DNA from: Lophium mytilinum
Taxonomy: Eukaryota; Ascomycota; Dothideomycetes; Mytilinidiales; Mytilinidiaceae
Assembly (NCBI GenBank): GCA_010093605.1
Contig: MU004181.1
Span: 62,001-126,000, forward strand
Length of the DNA stretch: 64,000 nucleotides
Direction of reading: 5' to 3'
Each line of letters starts with the position of its first letter. Within the stretch, counting starts at the first letter, position 1. This document shows, in pieces, positions 10,140 through 21,459 of the stretch. A program made the position numbers and the translations under genes. The notes beneath the pieces are model-generated. The model searched no databases. It was not told the origin of the DNA and saw only the letters and a program-made list of their open reading frames with translations.

Positions 10140-10400
10140 AGATAGATATTTGACCGTCTTGACTGAGTAATTGCAGCATGTTTGATACCGTCTGAGTTAC
10201 CTTAATGCGTGGAGAGAATATTGTTCAATGGCGAACCTGATATGAAGGCTTTGAGCAAATATAACTCTAGATAGGATCTTACTTCATATACAGAGCGATT
10301 TGACATGCTATAGCTAAGTAGTTGCTGCACACCCGATACTGTCTGAGGTACCTTAATGCGTAGAGAGGATGTTAATCAAACATATGACTAATATGTATGC
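10140..10400 (+). repeat. Two motif copies about 151 nt apart
   Basis: GATACCGTCTGAGTTACC at about 10184 and GATACTGTCTGAGGTACC at about 10335. Each is followed by TTAATGCG and GGAGAG- or GAGAGG-like text, so two units of the same degenerate repeat as in 2.2-2.7 kb lie here. Confidence 0.7.
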
Positions 10401-10581
10401 TGGGAGCATGTCGTCGTAGATAAATTCATTCCCCCGCTTTTGCACCTATATATACCACCACCAGACACCCCTTCCCAGCCCATCCACCATCCCCGCCCCA
10501 CCATCCCAACCCCTCGCGCTCGCAAATTGGTCCCATCATCGCATCCATATCTCATATCTCGTCTCCCCGGTGCAAATCCCT

Positions 10582-11850
10582 CTAAGCACAGCTGCTCCCC
10601 ACATAGATGGAGTTCGCATAAAGCGCATACGAATCCGCATTATCCACCGCCTGGCTGCTGCTCAACGCCGTGCTCGCACTAAACCCATACGCATTATCAT
10701 CCGTGCCGGGGCTGTACACGCCCGGCGCATGGGTGCTCTCATGCAGAATGGTCGTCGCAATATCCTGCGCATGGCAGGTGCCGCTCAGCACCGGCAGATC
10801 GCTAAAGCTCAACGGGCAGTAGACGATGTAGTTCTCGCTGGGGATAGTGTACGCGAGCACATCCGATTCGCAGCCGTCATCCGTATCCGTGCAGTGCGTC
10901 TCTGTCGCGCCGGACGTCGTGCTGCCGCACTCAGTGGCGACGGCCTTTAGACGGGCGGCGACGGTGGACTTAACGCTCGACGAGGTGGACTTAAAGTAGG
11001 TGCTCATCTTGGTCCCGGCGGAGGCGGCGGTGGCGGCGGCGTTCGCGAGCTTTTTGCAGTCGGCGAGGGCGGTCTTCAAGGTGCTGAGCTTGGAGCCGGT
11101 GCAGTCGCTGGCGACGTAGGTGCGCTTGCGGAGCTTCTTGGCGACTTTGGCGGCTTTGGCGCCGTCGACGTTGAGGGAGAGCTTGTTCGAGCTGTAAGCG
11201 ATGGAGCCGGCTAGAGCGGTGGAGCCCGGCTCGGCGTAGGAGATTGCGCCGGCGGCGAAGACGTCGTAGACGCCTGAGGTGGTTAGGGTGTGCAAGGAGG
11301 CGGCTTCGACGGTGAGTTCTTTGGTTTCGCCGGCGGCGAGGGTCGTGAAGCTGTCGGTCGAGAGAGAGCTGGTTTTCAGGCGGAGTTTCATGCCTTCGAA
11401 GGGGACTTCGGTGTCTGGGGAGAATTGTTAGCATTTTGACCCAATCAGATAGTTCTTTGGTCGAAGCTGGAGGATGATGCTTGTGGTGTATGGTCAGGGG
11501 AGGTGATATGATGCTTGAATGTCCGTGGATGAAGCCTGTCAGGTGCCAAGACCTGCATGAACCCCCTGTTTCAAGTCCCAGTCCAATCATATAAAGACAA
11601 AACGAAACTAAAACTTACTGGCCGAGAAAACCTTGAGCTTCTGTACCGGTTGCACCTCATCCAAGAACGTTCCTTTGCTCAGGAGGTTAAGCTCAGTGGA
11701 ACCAGTGTTGGTAACCGCGACCTTGACCTCGGTGTTGCCCACAGCGGACAGCTCGACACTCAAAGGCGAGGCTCTTTTGTTGACATCGATAGCCGTGGCA
11801 CTGGCAAGCGCCACAAAGGCTGCCATGGAAAGCTGCGTGAGGGTCTTCAT
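10582..11850 (-). CDS. Deuterolysin-type secreted metallopeptidase (M35)
   Basis: Two exons, 11850-11619 and 11414-10582, joined across a GTAAGT...CCCAG intron of 204 nt, giving 354 aa. The Met at 11850 is chosen over the one at 11868 because it opens a clean signal peptide (MKTLTQLSMAAFVALASATA). A prodomain follows to a dibasic LRKR site near residue 175, leaving a mature enzyme of about 179 aa, the usual deuterolysin size. Zinc ligands are H302 and H306 of HESTH and the Asp of GTDDNAYG (about D317), the aspzincin signature. Six or more Cys in the mature part fit the family disulfides. The enzyme would hydrolyse basic proteins outside the cell. A TATA-like element lies 111 nt upstream. Confidence 0.93.
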
Positions 11851-11960
11851 CTTGATCAGGTAGTGCAAGAAGGTACTGCTTGAAAAGAGCTAGTGAATGT
11901 ATCGAGAAGCCGTGCGAAGTCGATGTGCTGATGATCCTACTTTGAGAGGAAATCGAGTGG

Positions 11961-11970
11961 TTTATATATT
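11961..11970 (-). promoter_or_regulatory. TATA-like element of the deuterolysin gene
   Basis: Reads AATATATAAA on the minus strand, 111 nt before the chosen start codon. Confidence 0.45.
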
Positions 11971-13735
11971 CTAAGTAATGGTATGAGTGAGTTGGCAGTT
12001 GCCCATTTTCGTCTCTTCCCGCCGGCAACGGGCCACAATATCTCCACGTTCCAATATAGGCAGCTCGCGATATGAAGGCTTCTCCAGGGGCGAGCGCCTG
12101 ATTGATGATCCTCCGCCTACTGGTACCGTTACGCCCTGATTCGTAGGAGGCGGTTCTGTGTAGAGCGCGAGTGGTCGGTAGAAGGTTCGTCGGATGTGGG
12201 TTGAAACGGGATCTGTCCAAGCGAGGAATCCAATGGGCGATGTACGTAAACGGAAATGATGCGGCAGACGGCGGAAGTGCTAGGCTAGAGGCGGTATGAG
12301 TGTCCGGCAGATGTGTGATTCCAGTGTGTTGGATCTTATCTTATGCGATGGGAGGATGGGTAAAGCGGGATGACGATCCTAAGCCGGATATTAAAACATG
12401 GCGTTCTGGGCGTCTTGGCACGGCGGAGGTTCCTGGGGTTTCGTGGTGTGAATTGAATGTTGCATCGCCTCGTGGAGTCGTGAATATCATTTTGCGGACG
12501 TCAGCATCTCTGCTGTAGAATTAATTGATCTCCAACATAGACACTCATTTGAAGTAGCTGCTACATGTCACCTACAATGGTGGCTAACAGCTATAACGCT
12601 CGATAGGGAAGGCTAGTCCAGAATCTGTATTGCATAAGAGGGTGCGTCCGTCTTCTTGGCAGTCTTAGTAGTCGGTATTAAGCACTCCGCGAGACTTGGC
12701 AGCTTGGTGCCCTTGGAGCCTGGGATCAGGCATCGGCGGCAGCTAGTCGTAGCTGGGAAGGTCCACTAGTAAACATACCGGGTATTCCAATCGGGGTCCA
12801 GGGCATCCTTCGCGCGGAGATCGCCTGCGCCCAATGAAGCCAGTGTTGTGGTATCGTGTATATTGCTTGCAGCATCCTCTATACAGGCAATGCCTGAGTC
12901 CGCAGCTAGCACTCGACAAGATGATAGCCAGCGCTGGCGGAGGGTCATTCCTTCTCCGCCCTTGGCAGCCCATACTGGCAGGTCGTTGTAGTCGAAAGAG
13001 AGTTTGTCGGATAGTTGTGTGCGTGGACCAGTTGGCGACCACTTCGGCTCGTGGGCACAGTCTAAACAGTGGAGAGGGTGCATGCAGCACTGCCGGACTC
13101 GCCTGGTCGGCGCCCCAACCGCTCGCCGCCATATCAGGGCGCACTTGGCGGCGTGGGCGTTGAGCTTAACACTGCTTGTTTTCACGTCGCTATATTTCCT
13201 ATTACGCATCGTTGTGTGTCAGCCCTGGCCTTACCCCACAGAAAGCGCAATCTGACCTTCCTTGTTCCTCTACGATCTGCACGGCATCAGCCTCTCCCGC
13301 GCGCCCGTAGCGATTCGCCGCCACTGCTTTAATCACTGCCCAGGCTGTTTCAGCCGAGCGCCAGGATCGCAGTCGGCGAGGTTTGCGGGAGACACCCTAC
13401 GAATCAGATTGTCGAGATTGCTGCGCTGGTAGTATGCCTAGTGCTTGATTCGCTGCTTGGAGTACGCCCATGGGGTTAGAATATCTGGCATGTCTGCCGT
13501 GGCTGCCCTGGAAGAATCGCATGACTTCGGCGACATAATCCGTGATAGGCAACTCGGAGGAACACAGGCCCTTCTGCGCGTGCAATCAGGAGCATTTTTT
13601 AGTTGCCTGCAGGGTGGCGCCGGCAAGTGACGACGAGGAGCGTGGTTGAAGGAGTGATACCTCCTCCTCTTGTCTCCCACTGCATCAATAGCTAGCAAAC
13701 TCCCGACCTCCGCAGGATTGATTTGTCCGTTCCAA
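11971..13735. other. Intergenic, weak minus-strand ORF only
   Basis: A minus-strand frame at 12766-13209 (147 codons) contains HPLHCLDCAHE and DYNDLPVWAAKGGEG and could be an exon of an unrecognised gene. I find no clear splice partners or start. The rest is without visible structure. Confidence 0.3.
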
Positions 13736-14317
13736 ATGAGTCTGATGAAGGATCGCACCGCCGTAATCGTCGTCCTTACAGTCGCTGTCCTCGGTTCCCT
13801 CTACTTCTTTGGATACTCCTCGCCTACCTTCCGGATGGCCTCTACCTCCGTCCCGTCGGCAGATGTGTCCAGCCTTGTTCTGACTCTGGCGCAAACATCT
13901 GCAAGCCCTCCAACGCTGAAGGTGACGATTAAGAATACCCACCCCTCATCCACGTTCACAGTACTGGAGTGGGACACGCCACTCGACAAGCAAGCTCTCA
14001 ATCTGGGCGTCTTCCAGGCAATCGATGCGACGGGCACCAAGATCGACATTCCGCGCTTGATGGTCAATCGCAAACTTCCACCATCGAGAGAAGCTTTGGT
14101 GGAGCTTGCGCCCGGTGCGGAGGTGTCGAAAGAAGTGGGGCTTGACAAACGATGGGTGCCCAAAGACAAGTTTACTATAAAGGCGGAGGGGAAGTGGAAG
14201 GCCGTATGGGAGAAGGCTGCTGGGGATGTACAAGCGAGTGACCTGGAAGAACTGGGCGGGGGTGCAGCGGGGACTGGAGAATTCAAAAGTGATGAAGTTA
14301 CCGTGGACGTAGCATGA
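13736..14317 (+). CDS. Membrane-anchored protein resembling a deuterolysin prodomain
   Basis: Intronless, 193 aa from the Met at 13736; alternatives are Mets at 13745 and 13835. Starting at 13736 gives a short cytosolic end and one hydrophobic segment (AVIVVLTVAVLGSLYFFGY), a signal anchor. Starting at 13835 would give a soluble protein. The body reads LKVTIKNTHPSSTFTVLEWD, then TPLD, LGVFQAIDATGTKIDIPRL, APGAEVSKEVGLD and KFTIKAEGKWKAVW. The M35 prodomain 1.9 kb away has the same order: VTNTGSTELNLL, FLDE, LKVFSANTEVPFEGMKL, AAGETKELTVE and YDVFAAGAI. No HExxH is present. The common fold is inferred from motif order. It may be a stand-alone inhibitor or chaperone. Confidence 0.6.
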   Translation: MSLMKDRTAVIVVLTVAVLGSLYFFGYSSPTFRMASTSVPSADVSSLVLTLAQTSASPPTLKVTIKNTHPSSTFTVLEWDTPLDKQALNLGVFQAIDATGTKIDIPRLMVNRKLPPSREALVELAPGAEVSKEVGLDKRWVPKDKFTIKAEGKWKAVWEKAAGDVQASDLEELGGGAAGTGEFKSDEVTVDVA

Positions 14318-16190
14318 GTGTCTAATATGACTGTTTCTGATTACCTCCAGGTACCTCGATAGAACGTGTTCCTTATCGTTTGGCGTGATAGAATGCATCG
14401 TGATAGTCCATGCCAGGCTGCCAGTACAGTTTGCCACCGCGTATATTAGCCCAGTGATTGACCGATTTTAATTAGGGCCCCGGAGAATGTGTTTTGAGAC
14501 GAAAGGTCTATCTGAAGCCTGATACTTACCCTTAGCTGGAGCGAATTCATGTACAGCTAGAGCTGGCGTTAAATATCCTGGAAGTTAGCTAACTTCATGC
14601 AACTTGCGGCTGATATTGAGAATATCCGTTTGACAATATAGGTTATTGCAACTCCGGGAATGCCGTCACTGGACTGCCGATCACGGCGTGGGTCCAGCAA
14701 GCTAGCAAGCTGGCAGCACCCAGAGAGCTATGCGCCTGATGGGATACGAATGTGAAGGCATAGGAAGTCTCGTCAACTTGGATCGAGACGAGAAATGATG
14801 AGGGTGGATAAGGATAATGAGGACAAGGCTGGCGGGGAAGACGGGATAGACGGAGGTCGCCGGAGTTGGTCCGAGGCTTGGCACCCCCCCTGATTTTCTT
14901 CCATCCGAAGTCGCCGCTCAACACCAGGACTTTTTGCGATATTCTACCCATAACTTATCGCAATACCGCTGCTCTAATATCGTCGTATGTTTTCCCTCTC
15001 CAATTTGTCTCAACAGCATGATATTGCTAAAGTGGCGCTTCGGAGCGCTCAGCATGAAGCGCGCGCCAGCATCATCTTGCCATCAATAGCAAAGCTACGA
15101 CTCTGTTGTGGCCCGACTAACCACTGATATCCGCTTTTAACTTCTTAGGATGGATACGACCGGCCATAGAAGGGCTGTAGTTGCGTGGGCGACTTGAGTA
15201 ATTTCTCCATCCCGTTTACGACCATTCGATACGACTTCGGCTTCGAACCCTTCTGAGCAGCCATCATTTCCATTCGAACCCAACGCAGCGTCGACTCGAA
15301 TACTACATAATGGCTGTTGGTGGGATTTGGGATATTCGGATGGTCTAGCATGAAAGGGCGCCATCTTCATCGTTCAGCATGTTAGCTGGGCAGTACAATT
15401 CAGCGAAGCATTGCAGTCATCGCTCTGGCCGTTGAATGGCTCACGTAGTATCCCAAAGCTGGACTCGAATGAAGTGCTGCTTTCCCGATATGGTAGACCA
15501 CGAAATCGAAAATGACGGAAGTGGCAGCATTCGGCGGCCGTTGGTGGCGCATCTGCCCGTCCCACAAAACTGTGATCCGTCAGCCCTGCGCTCGTAAATT
15601 ATTGAGCTGCCTTCAGAATGCCCTCAGCATTTCCAACCTTTTCGTAATCCTTTCGCACGCTCCGAATCGCCTCCTTTCGAAATATCGGGCGTCCCGATCG
15701 CCTCTTCGTTCATCTCGTGTTCAGCATAACGAACACGGAGCCCGGCTGCCTGTCTTCGTCCCCTACGATTCGCCCGTTCGCTTGCAAGCCCCTAATCAAA
15801 CACCAATCAAACGCGCTTCTCGCCCCTTAAGCCTTAGGCCCCTGCAGAAAGTGTTAAGTTTAACTTTAAGGTTGTGCAAACGCCCCTGACTAATCTTGAC
15901 TCATCCTAGTCGAGACCGGTCTCATGGGCGGACTGGTCTAGAATGGCTAGATTTTAACGCCATTGCAAGCCACTAGAGCGTCGAGTTGCACGCGATGTGA
16001 CATGAGTGGCGGCGCGTGCCCTGATGGCAAAGTAGAAAAGTCGGTCGTGCCCTCTCTTTGATCGCACCCGTCTCACACATTCGTTCCACGACAGTACAAA
16101 TACCTTCCTATCAAAACCACACTCGTTAGACCTTAAAGAGTCCCTCCTTCAAACCCTCTAATCTTTTCAAGTCCTCTCCAAACCGCCAAA
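14318..16190. other. Intergenic, no supported gene
   Basis: About 1.9 kb. Contains a perfect 12-nt palindrome GAGACCGGTCTC at 15912-15923. The plus frame at 15512-15889 and minus frames near 14.7 and 15.2 kb look random in composition. Confidence 0.45.
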
Positions 16191-16925
16191 ATGAAAGCCT
16201 CCACAACCCTCCTAGTCCCCACCGCCCTCGTCCTCGCCGGCCTCCCCCTCGCCCCCGCCGCCTCCACCCCGACCGTAACTCTCCTCCTCCCCTACAACGG
16301 CGCCAGCACCACCTACCTCGGCTCCGTCATCACCGCCGCGCCCTCGAGCACCGAATACGCCGTGACCTGTGCACCCCTCCCCGCCTCCGCCTCGGCCACC
16401 GACGACGGCGACTTCTGCGGCCCCGAGTTCACAATCACCCAGGGCCCGTCCATCTGGGCCTTCGCCTACACCGTCGAGGGCGGCGGCGAGACGCTGAGCG
16501 CGAAATGCACCGGCGATATCGACCACAGCAGCGAGTTGACGTGCACGCAGAGTGTGGGCGGGTCGGGGGTTACGGGGACGGAGAAGGGGATCGAGACGAC
16601 GACGATGCAGCCGAGTGATTATTTGTCCGTGTTTGGCGCGGTTACGGTCACGGCGGGTGGGGAGAAGTTGTCTGGGGTGGCGAGTGCGACGGCGAGCGAT
16701 GCGAAAGGTATGTATTGATGCTGGACGCTTAGAAGATGGTGACGCGAGCTAACGGTTCGGATAGCAACGAAATCTGCGAGCGGGAGCTTGACGACGGTTA
16801 CAGGTACGGCCACCGGTTCGGCGACGGGCGCGGCGGCTTCGACGGGTGCGGCGAGCGCGAATGGACTCAGGCAGGGTGCGGTGGCCGGCGTGGCGGGTGT
16901 CGTGCTGGCTGCGCTGGCTTTGTAG
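16191..16925 (+). CDS. Secreted GPI-anchored protein, Ser/Thr-rich
   Basis: Two exons, 16191-16707 and 16765-16925, with a 57-nt intron (GTATGT, branch GCTAAC, ATAG), giving 225 aa. A signal peptide (MKASTTLLVPTALVLAGLPL) is followed by a compact domain with Cys in TCAPLPA, DFCGPEF, AKCTGD and LTCTQS. A Ser/Thr/Gly/Ala linker then precedes a hydrophobic C-terminus (GAVAGVAGVVLAALAL), preceded by SANG, a good GPI omega region. The product should sit on the plasma membrane or be linked to the wall. This small four-Cys GPI type is common in ascomycetes and mostly uncharacterised. High-GC coding bias also opens the minus strand. Confidence 0.8.
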
Positions 16926-18641
16926 GATACTGGTGGATGGAAGGGTGATAGAGAGGGCGAAGAGCTGGTGTAATACATAATCAGATTAGAAAGACCTGTT
17001 GTACCAAAAATAGACATTTGCATCTAAACAAAAACTGGAAGTTTAGTCTTCAAGAGGCCCGTTCCTATGTTTAACTCGCAGTCCCTTTTCTATTTCTCTT
17101 CTCATTCCTCAGGAGCGATGTGGGCATGTGCGATTGTCGTCCATTCACTAAACATGATGTGCTGCAGACTTTGACGATTCACTAGGTCAGGCGACTTTAG
17201 CAATATCAAAATCCCTAAGTGTTGAGCACGGAGGGTCCTATCATCTACTGGGCTTGGCGCGATTCGAAGATCAATGAATACCCGGTATGAGATGCCCGCA
17301 TCAAGATTGGTTATTATGCCAACAACCCTTACTTCCGATTACTGATATCACCCATGGAAACTTGATGTCCCCCGAGGACAATATCTCGTGCGCATATTCT
17401 CGCCTTCTTCTATGGAATGAGGTCAAGGTCGAGATGGATCGTGTTGGCTACATTCACGAGTCAAGTCAGCGCGCGCACCGTTTTGAGCATGACTCGCACT
17501 CACCCATCAACACCAACCACACCCATCACAGTCGTCTTCTTCAGCACGGATTTTGCAGCCTCCGAAACCTGTCTTGCAATCTTGTGTTGTCATAACTGAA
17601 GAATCTGTAAGTTTACAAACCCAGGTTATTCTTAGTCTCACGTGCCGTGCTGCCTTTCCTGACTCCTCCTCGTCTCCGCCGCTGGCTACTTCAGCCCATC
17701 GTCACAACCCCATCTCCCCGCATCAAACTTATGCTTCTTCAGCTAGTCATGCCAGAAATCTCTGTTCTACCGACGTTGTGCCGTCCATCGCGGGTGTTTC
17801 CCCGCTCGAGTCCGGGGTTGAGGGGCTAGCGGCTGATCATTTCGCGCTCGTGATGGAAAATTGAAGTCGACATTTCCCAGTCTCCAGCTTCTGTTTTTCA
17901 CCTGTAACGACGACACAGCGGGATTCGGCATACCTTTTGTCTCATAGAAAGCCTGCTTGCTGGGGTACTGCTCACAGTGGTGCTCGCACAGCAAGAGAGG
18001 AACCTGACTATATCCGATTTATCAATGGCAGCTTCCATATTTCTCTCGCGACTACACATTACGACTAAAAGACGTTATGAACTACTGGCAACACTTTGCC
18101 AGGCTCTTAAATCTCTCCACACCTCCTCACAACACCTCTAAACTTTTCAACTCGACAAGGATATCTCCCGCTTCCGAGGATCAACCGCTCCACATTCTCC
18201 CCGGCGCCATTCCCACCATCGACGGCTCCTCCGCGTTCTAGTGGCTAGCATCCCGGTCTCCACGATCTGTACCCTGTCCGGCAGTTGCGATATACACGCT
18301 TCTGCGCCCCATCAGGCCTAGAATTGCGGGGAAGCTGCCTTGGCTTCGACCAGATCATGAATCGACCCGCGGTTTTGCCGGCAGCAGCTCAGCAATGGCA
18401 TTCCATCGGTGTGCGCTCTCCCGAGAAATTGGTGATGTGATGATGCTAATGGTGCTTTAGAGCACCCTTTCCGCCGGGTTCTTTCCTGTCTGGGCTACAA
18501 ACCGGGTCCGATCTTGAACCATGGGCTTGGATGAAGGTAGCCGACGCGAAAAAAACTTCCCTGTTGGCATGATGCTCGCGCTGTGCTTGCAGTTCTCGGT
18601 TTCTGGTACCTGAGTGCGAGCCGAGGTGAACAGGGAGGATG
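16926..18641. other. Intergenic, no supported gene
   Basis: About 1.7 kb before the GH3 promoter. Short frames at 17.3-17.9 kb show no conserved feature. Nothing else seen. Confidence 0.45.
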
Positions 18642-18649
18642 TATATAAG
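18642..18649 (+). promoter_or_regulatory. TATA box of the GH3 gene
   Basis: TATATAAG lies 54 nt before the start codon at 18703. The short spacing suggests a leader of only about 20-30 nt. Confidence 0.5.
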
Positions 18650-18702
18650 AGGGGTTGAGGCTACCCATCTAGCTTTACGACAACCATCAAGCGCTTAGTG
18701 GT

Positions 18703-21459
18703 ATGCCTTCTTGCAATATGTTGCGGCTTCTTGCTGTATTTGTCTACTCTCTACTGTCGACGGTGGTGGCCGGGTTCGATCATGAGCTTTATACGTCGAG
18801 TCCACCGATTTACCCATCGCGTGAGTTGCTTTTCGTTGCCGCTTTACTACTCTGCTTCAATATTTCGTTACAGTTCGTGGAGAGGCTGGGCTTACACCAT
18901 GCACGTAGCGGATACCAATGGGACCGGAGGATGGGATGCGGCACTCAAGAAAGCGGATGCCTTTCTAGCCGAGCTGTCGCTTGAGGAGAAGGCCTATATG
19001 ATCACCGGTACGCAAATTCGTCAAATATACGCGACAGGCCATAAGTCTGGGCACACCGACTCACCACTGCTTGGAGTACCCTCACAGCGCTTCGAAGATT
19101 CAAGGGCGATGTCGAGTTTCAAGCGGTGCAGATTACACTGTCTCTTGACTGATTGGCTTCTCAACAGCCAAGCTACCTCTTACAGTAGTGTCCATCGAGC
19201 AAGATTGAAGCCAAGCAGTGGCAGATCCATGTGTCAAGGCTTATGGTATGGTAACGTATCTGCTTACACTGTCCAGGTACCACTGGACCATGTGCAGGAA
19301 ACATAGCACCCATACCACGCCTCAACTTTACTGGACTATGCCTTCAAGATGGCCCCCTCGCAATTCGACAAGCAGTATATGCAAGTGTGTTTCCGGCAGG
19401 CTTATCTACAGCAGCTTCTTGGGACCGAGATCTCATGTATCAGCGTGGCCTTTTCATGGGAGAAGAGTTCAGGGGTAAAGGCGCCCATGTCATCCTCGGC
19501 CCTGTTGCTGGGCCTCTTGGTCGCTCCCCATACGGCGGCCGCAATTGGGAAGGCTTCTCTCCTGATCCATATCTCACCGGAGTTGGTATGGAACAGACTG
19601 TCACTGGAATGCAAGCAGCTGGTGTTCAAGCATGCTCAAAGCACTACATCGGTAACGAGCAAGAGACGCAAAGAAATCCGAGTGTTTCTGTCGAAAACAA
19701 GACAATCGAAGCCGTTTCTTCCAACGTAGACGACCAAACCATGCACGAGCTCTACCTATGGCCCTTTGCCAACGCCGTCCACGCTGGAACTGCTAGCATC
19801 ATGTGCTCCTACAATCGCATCAACGGCTCCTACGGCTGCCAAAACTCGAAGACCCTTAACGGCCTCCTGAAAGAAGAACTCGGCTTCCAGGGCTACGTTA
19901 TGTCCGACTGGAGCGCAACCCACAGCGGCGTCCCCGCCATCGCCGCCGGCCTCGACATGAACATGCCCGGCGGCATCGCCTTCACCTCCCCCTCCCCCTC
20001 CTACTTCGGCGACAACATCACCACCGCCGTCAACAACGGCTCCCTCCCTATCGCCCGCGTTGACGACATGATCCGGCGTATCATGACCCCATACTACCAC
20101 CTCTCCCAAGACTCCTCCTACCCCCCAATCGACTCCTCCGGCGTGCCCCTCAACTTCTTCCCCAAGCCCTCCTGGGTGCACGAATTCCCCCTCGGCCCCA
20201 CCACCGACGTCCGCGCCGCCCACGCCTCCCTCATCCGCACCCTCGGCGCCGCAGGCATCGTGCTCCTCAAAAACACAAACGGCACCCTCCCGTTGAAGCA
20301 GCCCACCAACCTCGCCGTCCTCGGCAACGCCGCCGCCGACTTCACCGCCGGCGAGTATACCCTCTCCCTCACCGCGGGGATCGCCGCGGGCAACTACGAA
20401 ACCGGCACGCTGCCCGTCGGCGGCGGTAGTGGTACTGGCCGCTTCAGCTACGTCGTGCCGCCGCTCGACGCTATCAAAGCACGCGTAGCTTCTTACGCGC
20501 CGAGGGGGTTGGTGCAGTATATCACCAACAACACCATCCTCTCCTCCCCCACGGGGTTGGGCACGCTCGCGCCGCCGCCGGAGATCTGCGTGCTGTTCCT
20601 CAAGTCCTGGGCCGCGGAGAGCGAGGACCGCGTATCGCTACTAGCCGAGTGGAACTCTACCGCTGTGGTTGAAGCGGTTGCGGCGCAGTGCCCGAATACG
20701 GTGGTTGTGCTGACGGGTGCCGCGCCGAACGTGCTGCCGTGGGCGGGGAATCCGAATGTCACGGCGGTTTTGGCGGCGCATATGCCGGGCCAGGAGATCG
20801 GGAATTCAATCGCGGATGTGTTGTTTGGGGACGTGAATCCGAGTGGGAGACTGCCGTACACCATCGCGCTAAAGGAAGACGACTATGCGAGGAATATTGT
20901 TAATAGTACGGAACTGCTGGAGACGGAGGACGCGGATGCGTGGCAGGCGGATTTCACGGAGGGTGAGCTCATTGATTACCGTGAGTTTGATAAGGAGGGG
21001 AAAAAGGTGGCGTTTGAGTTTGGGTTAGGGTTGAGTTATACGACGTTCGCCTTGTCTGATCTCGAAATCTCGAAAGTCGCGGAGGGGGTTGTTGCTCTTA
21101 CGCCGAGCGCTGCCGGTCCGGTTATCCCGGGTGGAAATGCGGAGTTGTGGATGACGCTGTTTAGCGTTGAGGTTGAGGTGGCTAATACGGGGAAGGTTGC
21201 TGGTGCCGCGGTGCCGCAGCTGTATCTCTCTTTCCCGGCTGAGGCGGGCGAGGTTAGGCCTGTGAGGGTACTAAGGGGGTTTGAGAAGGTGCAACTTGGT
21301 GTTGGGGAGACTAAAAAGGTGGCGTTTCAGCTGATGCGGAGGGACGTCAGTTATTGGAGTGTGGTAGAGCAGACGTGGCGGATTCCTGGAGAGGGGGTAC
21401 AAGTGGCGGTGGGGTGGAGTTCGAGAGATCTGGTGTGCAATGGGACGATCACTGCATAA
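18703..21459 (+). CDS. Secreted GH3 beta-glucosidase
   Basis: Three exons, 18703-18820, 18909-19007 and 19277-21459, predict 799 aa. The exon joints are chosen because they rebuild the family text YPSPDTNGTGGWDAALKKA and then ITGTTGPCAGNIAPIPRLNF. A signal peptide (MLRLLAVFVYSLLSTVVAG after a short lead) directs secretion. The TIM-barrel part has the KHYIGNEQE loop and the catalytic nucleophile in GYVMSDW (about D283). The alpha/beta sandwich follows, and the end carries a fibronectin III-like domain (VPQLYLSFP, VRVLRGFEKVQL). Several N-glycosylation sequons are visible. The enzyme should release glucose from beta-glucosides in plant or wall polymers. Intron 2 (269 nt) is far longer than others here. 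Confidence 0.9.

Noticed and set aside
15912-15923. Perfect palindrome GAGACCGGTCTC (and GTCTCGCGCGAGAC at 23393-23406)
   Set aside because: Single short palindromes are expected by chance at this window size and neither lies near a supported promoter.
19756-20223. 155-codon minus frame inside the GH3 gene
   Set aside because: Gly/Val/His-rich antisense shadow produced by codon bias.
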